A program made the translations under genes and the position numbers. From assembly GCF_910592395.1 (NCBI RefSeq), contig NC_088311.1, forward strand, positions 14,760,501 to 14,824,500: a stretch of 64,000 nt of DNA. Direction: 5' to 3'. How positions within the stretch are numbered: position 1 is the stretch's first letter; every line of letters begins with the position of its first letter. The notes below the pieces were generated by a model, which searched no databases, was not told where the DNA came from, and worked only from the letters and a program-made list of their open reading frames with translations. This document shows positions 10,318-21,587 of the stretch, in pieces. The stretch comes from Lineus longissimus. Its lineage: Eukaryota > Nemertea > Pilidiophora > Heteronemertea > Lineidae.

Positions 10318-11653
10318 TCACATTTCTGCAGGAACTATGGCAACATTCGCCTCGATGGCAGACTAAACAACGCCAGCATTGATAACGACACCAAGTTCCT
10401 GTACCTGCTGCCCCGTAAGCATCACTTCACCAGCCTCCTGATCGACAGGGCCCATGCCGCGCAGCTGCACCAGGGAATGAGATCAACAGTCGCCTGGCTC
10501 CGCCTCCGATATTGGATCTCACGAAACAGGGAAACAGTCAACTGCCGACTTAGACGATGCGTCACCTGCAAACTGATCATCGGCAAGCCATATGTCAAGC
10601 CAGAAGCTCCACCCCTTCAAGCCAGCCGCATCCAAGACGCGCCTCCGTTCTCTATTTCCGGGTGCGATTTCACAGGCGCACTTTACGTCATACCCAAGGG
10701 AGGTGGTCCCGAGTCTAAAGTCTACATAGCACTATTCACCTGTGCTATAACACGCGCTGTCCACCTCGAACTTGTTACGGATATGACAACACAAACATTT
10801 CTCAACGCCTTTCGACGTTTCTGCGCCAGACGCTCCACTCCAGCTCAAATGACATCGGATAATGGTACAACTTTCATCGCCGCCGCCAATGAGATCGAGC
10901 AACTGATGGAATCACCGAACGTTCAAGCTCTTCGAACGTATGATCGGCATGACGAAGACAGCAATTATCAAAACACTGCGAAGAGCCCGAGTAACGCTAA
11001 ACGAGTTGACCACCCTGTTAACTGAAGTAGAAGCAATCCTAAACGATCGCCCGCTCACATACATCGGAGAAACGGATATCGCCGCCCCGCTGACCCCAGC
11101 ACACCTCCTCAATGGAAGACAAATCACGGGATTACCGCATGAAGCTGTCGACCTCGATGAAATAGCAGACCCGAACTTCATGGACACAAGCAGTCTCACT
11201 AAACGCGCGAAAAGACTTTCGTCACTACTCGATCACTTTTGGCAAAAGTGGTCCACGGAGTATATACCCGCGCTCAGAGAACGACACATTCGATCCAAAC
11301 GTGGTCATCTCGAAACCCGCGCAAAGGTTGGAGACATTGTTTTGGTTCATAGCGACGAGACGAAAAGGGTGAATTGGAAGATGGCGAAAATAGAAAGTTT
11401 GATCTATGGTCAGGATGGGATCGCACGCGCCGCACAGATTAAAACCGAATCAGGTGTCACCAATCGGCCAATCGCGCGCCTCTATCCGATAGAAGTCACC
11501 GCTGAAGACACTCAGAAAGACAATGAAAACCCAAACACAACGCAACCACAAGTGATTGCTACTGTTAACCGGCCACCAACCCGCAATGCTATCAAAATTG
11601 CCCGCACCAAAATCACCAAATGGGCAAATGTTTTGAACAATCAAGACGATTAA
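10318..11653 (+). pseudogene. BEL/Pao retrotransposon integrase and C-terminal domain, frameshifted
   Basis: The segment encodes the end of a BEL/Pao polyprotein. The integrase zinc-binding region contains LLPRKHHFTSLLIDRAH, LHQGMRSTVAWLRLRYWI and RCVTCKL. The catalytic core shows D in GCDFTG (codon 10666) and D in SDNGT (codon 10858). In another frame follow the third acidic residue, E in FERMIG (codon 10934), the motif EAILNDRPLTY, and a C-terminal domain typical of Pao integrases (HFWQKWSTEYIPALRERH ... GRPIARLYP-like). About 20 residues expected between the second D and the E are missing and the frame changes there, around 10910-10930. Gag, protease and reverse transcriptase are absent upstream. 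It is a 5'-truncated dead copy. Confidence 0.85.
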
Positions 11654-11835
11654 TTCATTCAGATTCTGTATTCTCAGTGATACAGGACACTTCATCGCTA
11701 TAAACGGACTCGTATAATCATGCACTCGATACTTGTGCTAGCTAGGTTGAAATAGGACTCGATACTCTTCAAGTTTAGTTCATTTAATCTTGTTTACTCA
11801 AGGACTTATTAGAAGATGCCAGACGCATTCTCTCT

Positions 11836-12050
11836 GTGGGGGAGGATGGCGGAACTGACACTCTCAGCAGCATTAAGCTCCGCCTTATTAATACCTTATT
11901 TAGATTAACCAATCACCGCATACTATTGCTGTAATCTTTACTTGTTTGATATGTGATATTTTTAGTAATAAATCAGAATTAGTCTTGTAGCGATACGAAA
12001 CACATATCTTGTCTGCCCCTTCTTTACGATTACGTCCCCACACCATGTGT
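11836..12050 (+). mobile_element. polypurine tract and putative 3' LTR of the BEL/Pao copy
   Basis: GTGGGGGAGGA at 11836-11846 resembles the polypurine tract used to prime plus-strand synthesis in BEL/Pao elements. The LTR would begin with TGGCGGAACTGACAC at 11847. AATAAA occurs at 11967-11972. The right end is not certain; CCCCACA near 12039-12045 would supply a terminal CA. No 5' LTR copy is present for confirmation. Confidence 0.5.
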
Positions 12051-12157
12051 GCCCATGTGATATTATATAAATATTGCCCGCCACGGAGGGTAACATGCCG
12101 AATGTCGCCCCGCCGGGATACAATGTGTCCGAGATAATACCACCATTGAATATTCAT

Positions 12158-13039
12158 GGATTGGAGGTGCCACACCTATCAATTATACGCGAGTATGTTT
12201 TTAACTGTCAAGTGCATATTTGGAGAGGTATTGAAAAGATATTTGGTGTGGCAAGTCTACAGATTATTTGATGAAATCGTTTGATGAAAAAATATAATTT
12301 GAATTTTGCTAATTTGGCAATAGGGGGCGTGTTTTGAGATTTGTCTGCCAGTTGGCTGAATAGAATGGAAATATCAACATTTGTCAAATTTGTCGATTAT
12401 CAAAATATTTCTGTTGTCAACTACCAGTGTCACATGACATATCAGATGAGTGATATCGATTCTCTGGTATCATATTTCTATCCATGTGTAATACATTTAT
12501 ATGGTCTAAAATCAACCGTGAGGGAGATACAGGGCCTCAAAGTTGAAAATGGCGGCCATTTTGGATTTATGCTAATTAGCCAATTTCCCGTGATCATATT
12601 TTGGTAAACTTTTCAGAAAATGTTGCCTGGGGTCCAATGAACAAGTTCCAGCAAAAAAACCTTTTGTAGCAATTTGTTTGAGGTTTTTCATAGATTGACT
12701 GGACTATGTGACTCTGAAATTTTGATATGATATTCCGGACAGTCGGGCAAGAAAATGGTGAAAAGTAAACTGGTATTTGACCATGGAATTTTTTTGATAA
12801 TCGACAAATTTGACAAACGTTGATATTTCCACTCTTTTCAGCGAAATGGCAAAAAATTTCAAAACACGCCCCCTATTCTCAAATTAGCAAAAATTATAAT
12901 TTGATTTTTTTTTTCAACAAATAATTTCTTTATATCTGTGGCTTTGCCACACCAAATATTTTTTCAATGCCTCTTCAAATATGCACATGACAGTTAAAAA
13001 CATACTAGCGTCTAATCGATAGGTCTGGAACCTCCAACC
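12158..13039. mobile_element. MITE with ~255-bp inverted arms
   Basis: The left arm (about 12158-12415) and the right arm (about 12785-13039) are inverted copies. Shared blocks include GTATGTTTTTAACTGTCA, TGCATATTTG.AGAGG, AATATTTGGTGTGGCAA, AATAGGGGGCGTGTTTTGA, GTGGAAATATCAACGTTTGTC-like and AAATTTGTCGATTATCAAAA. Ends are GG.TTGGAGGT.CCA.ACCTATC. The target duplication is unclear. About 370 bp of unrelated sequence lies between the arms. No transposase. Confidence 0.85.
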
Positions 13040-14330
13040 TATTTAATGGTAGCATTGTCTCAACATTGCGTATACCACACGGTCACGTGACGTGTATCAG
13101 CTAAACATTTTCACGGAATCTCACTTGAGGTATGAGATTATACGTTGAGCCCAGTGCCCATTAGGCGAATTAATTCACCAGGATTAAATGAAATGTATCC
13201 CAACATGAAGAGATCCCTGTCCGACAAAAGCTACTTTTGATGAGCACGTTCAGAAACTAAAAACATGAACAAATTAATCGGTTCTTGACTACAATAGACA
13301 GAGGAGATAAACATTTAATGGCAAAAGACTTAGGCCCTAATGTCGTCGGATGTCCTTTATATCGTTGTTCTCATCGCAACAGAGGGACAGGCATATATAT
13401 TATCAAGCCAGGTCTATTGTCAGTGACCATCGTTTACTCAGAACATGGTCTGCAAAGAAGTACTCTAAATTAGCAATCAGGTTACATTGCAATTGCCCCC
13501 ACCCCCATATTATCTGGTCATCTTTTCCCTATCTTCAAACAAGTACTTCTCAACGGGTCCATTTCTAGTATCATATTAAATGATGTAATCTATAACATTC
13601 CGCAGATTTGGAGGAAGTCTGGAGGAAGTCGAAATGTTGTCTTGAATTGAGTAGCTAAGCTTGATATGACTCATCCTGGTATAACCAGTGGTTTTCAATA
13701 CACTTCGCCTCTTGATGATGTAGGAGTGAAAACTAACACTAAATCTCACGACAACTATGACTCGGTTAGTTACCAAAAAGGGTGCGATTAAATGGCAGCA
13801 CGCTTACCACTAAAAGCGACTGACTCAAATAGAGAACACCGTAAAAGATATACCTTTAGTGGACTGATAAACCATGGAAACCGACTTTCTACAAATCGCA
13901 TTTAGAGGCTTTTTGAAGCAAGACAAAATACCATCTTCAAAGACGGGAAAAATACGTCTGAAATTGTGCCCTATAACGATATATTTTACTTGTTTTAACA
14001 TTGTTGTTCTGTGCACCGGAATGGTCGTGCATCGCTATTTTGTCTGTGTTGAACAGTGTACGTCTTGATGTGATGCGCCAGTTTCATATTATAATATCAT
14101 CCTAATCGAAGGAAATTAAATACCTATTTGCAACACACAGTATATATAGCAGGCATACCTAGCTTGGTCCTTCGAATAGACCATGGTCAAATATTATCGA
14201 ACTCGCGTTGTGTGTCAGTTATGTCTTGTATATCTTGTATATCTTGTATATCTTGGTTTGTACAGTTCTATGTGAGTAAGGACTCTCAACCTTGCTGGTG
14301 ATGTGATCTTGATCATCGTCTGTAACTTAC
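13040..14330. other. no gene recognised; short TATCTTGTA repeat
   Basis: This is probably intergenic sequence and, if the exon at 14331-14503 is real, includes its downstream intron. A short tandem repeat of about 10 bp (TATCTTGTA unit) lies at 14221-14255. No other structure is evident. Confidence 0.45.
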
Positions 14331-14503
14331 CTAGTCTGTCAGTGATAGCAACCATGTTCTTGGTCTTGATATTTGCTCGGGGACTCCTGGCTTCTTCTGA
14401 TATTGGAGTGAGAAGTCTTAACTTTGCCCGTGTGATCTCATGGCTCATGAGCGACTTTTTCGTTTCACTGACTCCAGCCGCCATGTTTCCGTCGTCGTCA
14501 GAC
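14331..14503 (-). CDS. probable 5' coding exon, unknown protein
   Basis: On the minus strand a 3' splice site (CTAACTTTCAG) precedes 14503 and a strong 5' splice site (GACTAG/GTAAGT) follows 14331. The 173-bp exon contains an ATG at 14484 in a good context (AAACATGG) and is open for 51 codons plus one base to the donor. The peptide begins MAAGVSETKKSLMSHEITRA and is rich in charged residues, without a domain I recognise. CpG-containing sequence lies upstream (14590-15150). It would be the start of a gene continuing beyond 14331, leftward. The downstream exons were not found in the window. Confidence 0.5.
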
Positions 14504-14589
14504 CTGAAAGTTAGATTTTGAATCATGCGTTAAAATGTAAACGGCAGAACAAATATTATTTATATTCCACTCATTTCTTCTTTGTCCTC

Positions 14590-15147
14590 AACGTTTCATC
14601 GTTGTAATCAACAAGGACCTGCGCAGACGTGTTATGTGTTATGTGTGACGTGCCAAAAACTATGGAGTGTTTTTTGTTGATAAAACTTCGGCGCTTCTTG
14701 TTGCAAAACCTTTGGCCCATTTGTGTAGGCAACGATTTGCTACGCATACATAAAGCCTATGTGCAGCCTCGACAAAAAGCCATGAATTCCAGCCGTACGC
14801 AATTTAGCCTAATGCGCAGACGGAGGCTCCGGCTCTGTACTTGTAACGCCCGTGCGTGGAGCTCATAGTCCATTCAATTGAAATAAGATATGACCCAATG
14901 GTTTGATCGGGGGAACCATTCAGACCACCATCAAGAGGTCGTTTCCGATCCATTTGACATAACACAGGCCGAATTTGTCTGGGACCCGAGGGTAGAGTAG
15001 GAGTGTCACGTGGGATGTCTAGCGTCTTCGATTACTATAGCGTGGCGTTTGCGCGAGTAAGCGCCACAGCGTTCTTTTTGGTACTGGCGCCTCATCTTGC
15101 GCCAAGCCGAAGTGAGCGACCCTCGGAGTGGGTTACTTCGGCATAAA
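14590..15147. promoter_or_regulatory. possible bidirectional promoter
   Basis: This CpG-containing interval lies between the minus-strand exon at 14331-14503 and the plus-strand ATG at 15148. It includes short G+C-rich inverted motifs such as GGCGCCTCATCTTGCGCC near 15086. There is no TATA box at a useful distance from either start. The inference rests on arrangement and base composition only. Confidence 0.25.
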
Positions 15148-15270
15148 ATGGCCGCCGCACGTGATCTTTTAGAAAAGTTGGCAAACGATCCTGTAATAGC
15201 CGGTGTAACATCTGTGGTTGTTTCCCATGTGTCAGTGTTTCCAAACAATAGGCAGCTAGAGAGACCATGA
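15148..15270 (+). CDS. short ORF, possible first exon
   Basis: An ATG at 15148 in strong context (TAAAATGG) opens 40 codons to a TGA at 15268. The peptide starts MAAARDLLEKLANDPVIAG, which looks like a natural N-terminus. The rest overlaps a candidate 181-bp inverted-repeat insertion (15199-15379), so the original exon may have been interrupted or may splice earlier. No downstream exon identified. Confidence 0.3.
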   Translation: MAAARDLLEKLANDPVIAGVTSVVVSHVSVFPNNRQLERP

Positions 15271-15379
15271 CTTTTCAATAGGGGGAAACACAGAAAAACT
15301 TGTCAATCTATCTTTTAGCGTTCCCAAACAATGAGGGGAAACACTCAAAAATAGAAACACTCAAAAACATTACACCGGC
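15199..15379. repeat. candidate small MITE
   Basis: GCCGGTGTAACAT at the left matches the reverse complement of ATTACACCGGC at the right. The interior on both sides is rich in GTTTCCC/GGGAAAC and GTGTTTC/GAAACAC motifs in opposite orientation. There is no clear target duplication. Confidence 0.4.
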
Positions 15380-16631
15380 TTTGTGATGTACACAAATGTG
15401 TCTTATACATCAGACTTGTAATTCTACGGTGAAAATAGAAAAGGTTTTGGAACAAATTGATATTAGGATGTAAAAAAAATCAAATGAGGTTAGTGTATTG
15501 GATGATGTTGTATCCAAATCTTGCAAGAAAAGCCAAGACATTCGGGTACAAAGCTATTGATCTAGAAATATTTAATGATAATAACCTCGGGCAAAGGTAT
15601 AGATTCAACAGGGCCAGCATTGGGTGTGTTCACATTGCTGATTAAACCTGGTGTTAGGTGTAAGTGTAAGTGTAACAGATTCATAGCAGATATGTTACAC
15701 TTATTATAAATATGAACTGACTTGTGTTACATGTGTGATTGTGTTGCCCTACGTGACCGTTGTGAAATTGAGGCCAAACCAGAAACATCCATCCTCAGTA
15801 TATACACACTTGCCTTACACATTTCAGCGAAATTCTCTTGAGTTCAGCAAATGCAATTTTTTTCGCACACACCTCCTAGTCATGCTGGTGTTGAAACCGT
15901 GAATTGGATCAGGCCGATTTTCAACAGCCAACTGATAGTAATATACTATAATTTTTTTCTTAAATTTGAAGATAATAGGTTTTTGATTTACTACATATCA
16001 AAAGAAAATCTTGAAGCTGCCTCCAGCGTTTAGTTGGACTATATCATTATCAAAAATGCACCAAACAATTCTTACAACACAGAAAATCCCATGCAATCCA
16101 AAGATATAGCCATTCATGTATTTGATAACTGGATTACCTAATCAGGCTAGGAACTGGCTTGTTAGAGCCAGGCGATGAGTTCACCACATGCTGTGATTTA
16201 GTATAAGACTATTGTCCTACTTGGGAGGACAATTATGCATCAATTCTATTAAAATTGATGTACATGTTTGTTTTTCATTGACATTTTCAATGTTCAAGTA
16301 TGAAAGCATGCTTTTGCCCATGATAAAATTAATTATTGATAGTTCTATTTATTTGAGACGTCAGATCTCACATCTAAAAATTTTTGTTTGAGCTAATGCT
16401 GAAGTAAGAAAAATAAATCAATCCCATAAACAACATAGACCCCAACAAATAGTCCAAATTAGGTTTCATAGACAATTTAGGCAAACTTTAATAATTTTTT
16501 TCAAGTTCGATTATTTTTACAAAAATTGTATCAAATGCATCAATTTATACTATACTTAACATTATCATTATGTATTTCTAATTCAAAGCTACGACATAAC
16601 TTGTGATAAGATAAGGTAAACCCGCCGCCTG
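15380..16631. other. no gene recognised
   Basis: A+T-rich intergenic sequence. The only structure seen is a GTGTAA-type simple repeat near 15656-15675. Confidence 0.5.
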
Positions 16632-16644
16632 GCTTCACTTAGAA

Positions 16645-17048
16645 TAGGGGCAGCATGGCCGAGTGGTTAGGGCTTCAGACTCACAATCCGAAGATCGTGG
16701 GTTCGATTCCCGCACCGGTCTGTCTGCTTTCAACCCTGAGCAAGTTGATTTACCTCGATTGCTCCGTCCTTCGCATGAGACGTAAAACTGAGGTTCCTTG
16801 TATCTGGTGTCTATTCCAGAGCAAGTAAAAGACCCCATCCAAGTGGACTGTAGCTTGTGGTGGACTACCCCTCCTCAACTTGTGGTGTCTATGCCACGAA
16901 GCCGAAGTCGGAGTCACTAGGCCAATAAACCCAATTGGCGCTAAACCGTAGTGGCACGCATTACCGCTCATCCCGCCTTGGAGGGGAAATACTCCCAGGA
17001 GAATGACCCCTCCAGAGGCAGAGCGAACGCGAAGAAGAAGAAGAAGAA
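16645..17048 (+). mobile_element. tRNA-derived SINE with (GAA)n tail
   Basis: The head is tRNA-like. An A box (TGGCCGAGTGG, 16656-16666) and a B box (GGTTCGATTCC, 16700-16710) form an internal RNA polymerase III promoter. The anticodon arm has one mismatch and a CTCACAA loop, so this is not a working tRNA gene. A body of about 300 bp follows, and the tail is AGAGCGAACGC then (GAA)n. A perfect 13-bp duplication, GCTTCACTTAGAA, flanks it (16632-16644 and 17049-17061), as expected for LINE-driven insertion. The 3' tail resembles that of the LINE at 36621-40384. Confidence 0.92.
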
Positions 17049-17061
17049 GCTTCACTTAGAA

Positions 17062-18790
17062 ACCAAGGCTGTTACATAACATGTAAAGAAAACAGTCAAT
17101 TCGCTATATCTCTGAGTGCAATTTTGATCAAACTCGGAGCTTTAAATCCAGTCTCTGAGGTTTGCTCTAAATGTACTTTTAAAGATGGCCGCTACAGTGT
17201 GATTCCGAAAAGAATGATTTATATAATTTTATATTATCACTTTGAAATGCATAATCTGGGTTACATTTAAAATCTACCTTGAGATGAAAGAAGAATTGTG
17301 ATGAAAGAAGAATTTTTTTAAAAAAGTCCATGACTGCACTGTAGTTGTAATTTTAGTGGCTGTAAAACAATTGTCTGGTTGTGTCAGGATCAGGAGGATT
17401 AAAATCTAGTTATATCATTTTGTAGCTCGATGGCCAATAGCAACGCATGATTCCCGTATATTCAAATAAAGCGAAATAGGGTGCCACCAGTCACAAAACA
17501 ACCAAGGCATTAACCTTGGTTCAGCAGGTGAACAGGTACAGGCTGTTTCAATCATCCCCCTTCAGCCAGCTGTTCAACAGGTAATGTTAGCCACCCCACC
17601 GTACAGGGAGTGCAGGTAATTGATTAAGCCTCTGCATAACTAAACAACAATGACTTGGCTTCTGTGAGTGGTAAGGAGAGTTGACAGTGTCCGATTAAAA
17701 ATCCCTCATTACTGCTCCGCTGAAGTAAATTTCCGAAATAAACATACGTTGCATCAGGATAACCTATCACCTGCAAACATGCAAAATTTCGAGACGAAAC
17801 ACTACCCCCAAATGGCACTTTATCGAGCCGCGTTATAGTATTATGATAAAGATTCACTGACAGAAAGAGCAGGACACATGATTACTTTAACCTTTACTGA
17901 AATTTACTAGGTGGCAGAAAATAGGGCCGTATAGACTACCGGAAAAAAGTCATATGCGATCCGATTGAATCCGAATTTGGTCTAAATTTTTCTCGCCTAA
18001 ATGCAAAATGATCCGGACCAATGTGGTCCCATCCGGATTTTAAAAAAAAACATTGATCGAGGTAGTTTCAATCTAGGTGCATCCGGATCGAAAGCGTCGT
18101 CTAAACCCAAATGGATACCGAATCCGGATTCATTTCACCTGGGCGCATGCGCACTAACGTTTTACCCCTCCACAAAGAACATGTATTGGAGTCTTCCACA
18201 TCTACAGAAATGCGTCAAGATGAGACCAGATTGCGCTGATCGTCTAAATGCGCGCAATTTTTGAGACCTGAATGTGGTTCGATCGGATCGCATCCGGATC
18301 GCAACCGGCACTGGTTTCAAAGCATTACAGTATCTTATTTTTTAGCTAATTCTAAATTTGTTATCTGTCTCGAACATGAAAAATGATCCGGAGAGGGATG
18401 AACTCCAGCAGTTGTTTGCTGGGGAATGTGGGCCAAGGTTTTTGGGTGCAGATGACTCTTCTGACGGCGAGGAAGACAGCTAAGCTGGAAGACGATTGAT
18501 GGCCTTTGCCATTGAAAGCAGGCAATCAGATGGTAAGGGAAAGTCAATAGGCAAAGGAAAAGACAACGAGAAGACCAGGACCAAATCAAATCCTCCTGCA
18601 GGCGACATCCCAAATCGTGTTCCGTAATTAGACATTGTGAAGACGTGTCGTTGTATTAGCCCCCTGCAGCATGCCCTTCACAAACAATAACTTGCATGTG
18701 CTGCATTCAATGGAAAGAAAATGAAGCTGGAATTTTTTGAAGTTTGAAAAGGATTTGAACCAATTGTAAGAATGGCGTGCGGTGGGCGTA
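17062..18790. other. no gene; block rich in ATCCGGAT motifs
   Basis: No exon recognised. Between about 17945 and 18310 the motifs GATCCGGA, ATCCGGAT and GCATCCGGATCG recur on both strands with AATCCGGATT. This suggests a decayed inverted-repeat element, but its ends could not be defined. Confidence 0.45.
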
Positions 18791-19128
18791 TGGCTGATAT
18801 TTTAGAAAGTTCCCTTATTTTGGTCTTAAGGACACCTTTCATAAGGCAACCTTAGCGGAAGGCTTCCTTCACTAAGGAAACCTTATCCATTGTCATTTTT
18901 AGAAGCGACCTTATGTCTTATGTCTTCTACCTTTATGAAGGAACTCCTTTTGTGAAAGGCCTTCTTGAGGTGCCCTTTGCTGAGGAAGACCTTACAAAAG
19001 GCCTCCCTTAAACTGATTTAACAAGTGGAGCACAATGGCTCATGATGTAATGAGTAGAGCAATTGAAATGAAAATACCCTCATCTGCTGTGCTTTGCACT
19101 TGCACTAGGCCCATATACTTTGAAGGCT

Positions 19129-20465
19129 ATGGAGGCAAATGTAGCAAAAGCTGGTGACGGAATTAGGAAGAGGAGAGTATTTTCTGAACTAGAGAAGCAT
19201 TTGCTGCTGCAGCTTATTGAAAAGGAAAGGGCGGTAATTGAACTGAGGCAGAATACATCCAAGATACTGAAACAAAAGAATGATGCCTTGGATCGTATTG
19301 TGACGAGTTTTAATTCGCAGAAAGGTATTGAAGCTACAGATGGGAAAACTCTGAAAAAGGTTTGGGACAATCTCAAAACTAAGGCGAAGAAAGATGTGAG
19401 CAAAGAAAAAAAGATCGTCGGTTAATAGGCGGTGGTGAAGCGGATCCAGAGGCAACGGCTGATGATGTGTCCCACCTTGTTTCTTCAATGTGCAGTGATG
19501 TTCTGAAACCACATGATAACGACATTAATGACGATACAGGATATCATAAAGAAGGTACAGTAGAACCTCTCTATTGAGGACACCCTGGGGACTGACAAGT
19601 GCTGTCCTTAATAGAGAGGTGCCCTGATTAGAGAGGTCAAATTGAATGGAAACAACCAATTCGGGACCAAAACTAGTGTCCTCAATATAGAGGTTGTCCT
19701 TAATTGAGAGGTGTCCGCTAAGGGAGGTTGTACTGTACTTTGATTTCATTTTTTATTAACACACTTCATAACAAAGTCCACTATTTGGTCGGAGAAAACT
19801 ACATACAACCACACTACATTATTACGGAGTCCACTATTTTGGTCGGAAATACCTCGGCAGATAACTAATGATGATTTAACTTTGTAGACAAAAGTATACT
19901 CCATTCAATATAATACAGCGCCTCTCACCTGGCCCCAAGGTGCCTTATCTCTAATGGTATTCAGTTATTGAGCCACTACTCAGACTACCTGAAACCAGGT
20001 CAGAGATGCAATACTATGCTGAATAGTAATAACATGCCTTACAATTTCAGATGCCAAAATGAGTTTCTTGCCATCATTGGATCCTGCGTCTGCATTCGGA
20101 GACGTTCAGCCGAGTTTTCCCAACCCACCTGTACATGTACAGCCACATCAACCAGAGCCGTGCACATCATCAGCTACAAAGCCGAAGAACCTAAAGCCAG
20201 CTACATTGGAGGTCGTCAAAGGCAAAGCGCAACGTAAACGAGCTAACGTTCCTGAAAATCAAGCTTCAGAGAAGGATGCATCTGCTACGGCATCCCCGTT
20301 TGACAGAGCGCTTAAGATGCAGGAAATAAAGCATGAACTGCAGGTGAAACGCCTTAAGCAAAAGATGGCATTCGATGAGGAAGAACACTCAGAGCGCATG
20401 GAATTGATTAAAATGCAACAGGAATTCATACAGCATTTGCATGACAGGATGGAACCAGCTTACTA
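19129..20465 (+). pseudogene. Harbinger Myb/SANT-like DNA-binding protein, two exons, one frameshift
   Basis: In PIF/Harbinger elements this protein helps bring the transposase to DNA. Exon 1 starts at the ATG at 19129 and shows a SANT-like trihelix domain (RRVFSELEKHLLLQLIEK at about residues 15-32, then KTLKKVWDNLKTKAKKD). After the A7 run near 19404-19410 the frame shifts by one base, and the expected continuation (RRLIGGGEADPEA, acidic segment) runs in the other frame to a donor AAGAAG/GTACAG at about 19554. Exon 2 begins after TTACAATTTCAG at 20051. The split codon joins in phase and the protein ends at 20465 with a charged, probably coiled-coil C-terminus. A MITE sits inside the intron. 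Confidence 0.78.
19556..19737. mobile_element. Tc1/mariner-type MITE in the intron
   Basis: The element starts TACAGTAGAACCTCTCT and its end in reverse complement reads TACAGTACAACCTCCCT. The outer TA may be the target duplication. The interior is rich in AGAGAGGT/ACCTCTCT and GTCCTTAAT motifs. It lies between the two exons of the Myb-like gene, starting immediately after the donor, so insertion may have reshaped the intron. Related decayed copies appear near 48656 and 51205-51330. Confidence 0.7.
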
Positions 20466-21587
20466 ATTCATCTGTGAATAAATATTGTAAAGAGAGTAGC
20501 CCGATTGATTAGACGAATTAGAACGGAAATACTGTTCAACTATAGTCTGTCTCATGGCATTGCCAAGCACATCATTGTCGTTCATATAAAGCTCATTGCC
20601 ATGTTCCTCTTCTTCGGGTTCATCTTTTTCATCTGAAATTTCTGGTTCCCCAAGGTCTCTAGCTATATTATGGAGCACAGCTGTAGCAACGATAACTTTC
20701 ATAGCCGTTTCCAATTTGCACCGGATTCCAAATTTCAAGCAGGGAAAGCGCTTCTTCCAAACCCCAAACAAGCGTTCGACAACTGAACGAGTTCTCTTAT
20801 GTGCGTATTGTAGCGGTTTTCAGCTAGGTTATTCGGGTTGCGAAATGGTGTCATCAGGAAGGGTCGGCATGGGTATCCCTTGTCACCAAGCAACAGCCCG
20901 GGGTATTTCATTGTTTTCAAACCGATTGCAAATCAGACTGTTGTCAAAAATCCAAGCATCGTGAGTTGAACCAGGCCATCTTGCCACAATGTTTAAGAAG
21001 CGGAGGTCCGCATCACTTATGCCCTGGACGTTCAACGACATGAATGCTTTTCTGCATCGATATATCTCCTTATTTTCCACGGGTGGGGCTTGAATTTGAA
21101 TGTGCACACCATCCACACATCCAACAACATGCGGAAGACCAGCAGTATCCATGAATTTCTGCTGCATAGTAGTTGCTGCGTGACCAGATGGAAACCGTAT
21201 GATTTGGGTACGTTTCCTGGCAATTGCTGAGGAAACTTTGGCAACGATTTTCGATAATGAAGCCTGTGAAATATCCACAAGGTCCCCTGCTACAATTTGG
21301 AAACTACCACATGCATAAAAACGCAATGCTGCTTTGAGTTGAATACTTGGTGGGATGGGGTTTCCACGATTATCAGGTGGCTCTGGTATGTCGTCTTGCA
21401 GGATATCCAAAATGTTGGCGAAGCCTCCTCTGGTAAATCTGTAACGTTTTTTTAATTCTCTATCATTCCTACGTCTATCTAGATCAACGTAAATGACGTG
21501 ACGAATCCTTGGACCTTGCAAATCATCAATATTGTTTATATCCTGCAGCCTCCCTAAGTTTGCTACACGGTTTAGGTAATCGCCCAT
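20463..21587 (-). pseudogene. HARBI1-like transposase, two frameshifts
   Basis: A DDE nuclease of the PIF/Harbinger group, expected to cut and join the element ends. The frame from the ATG at 21587 contains an N-terminal region with RYRFTRGGFANILDIL, then the nuclease core. Catalytic residues are D in GCVDGVHIQI and D in GSTHDAWIF. The first frame is lost near 20897-20903 in a CCCCGGG run. The second frame contains [10 protein letters not shown] and [12 protein letters not shown]. Near 20800 another single-base change moves to the third frame, which holds the catalytic E in [16 protein letters not shown] and the end of the protein with an acidic segment. Total length would be close to the family norm (about 370 residues). 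Convergent with the Myb-like gene, whose stop codon it abuts. Confidence 0.85.

Noticed and set aside
14221-14255. CRISPR-like short repeats
   Set aside because: Only a few ~10-bp units without spacers, in an animal genome; a simple tandem repeat.
16645-16720. A working tRNA gene
   Set aside because: The anticodon stem has a mismatch, the acceptor does not close, and the sequence continues into a SINE body with tail and target duplication.
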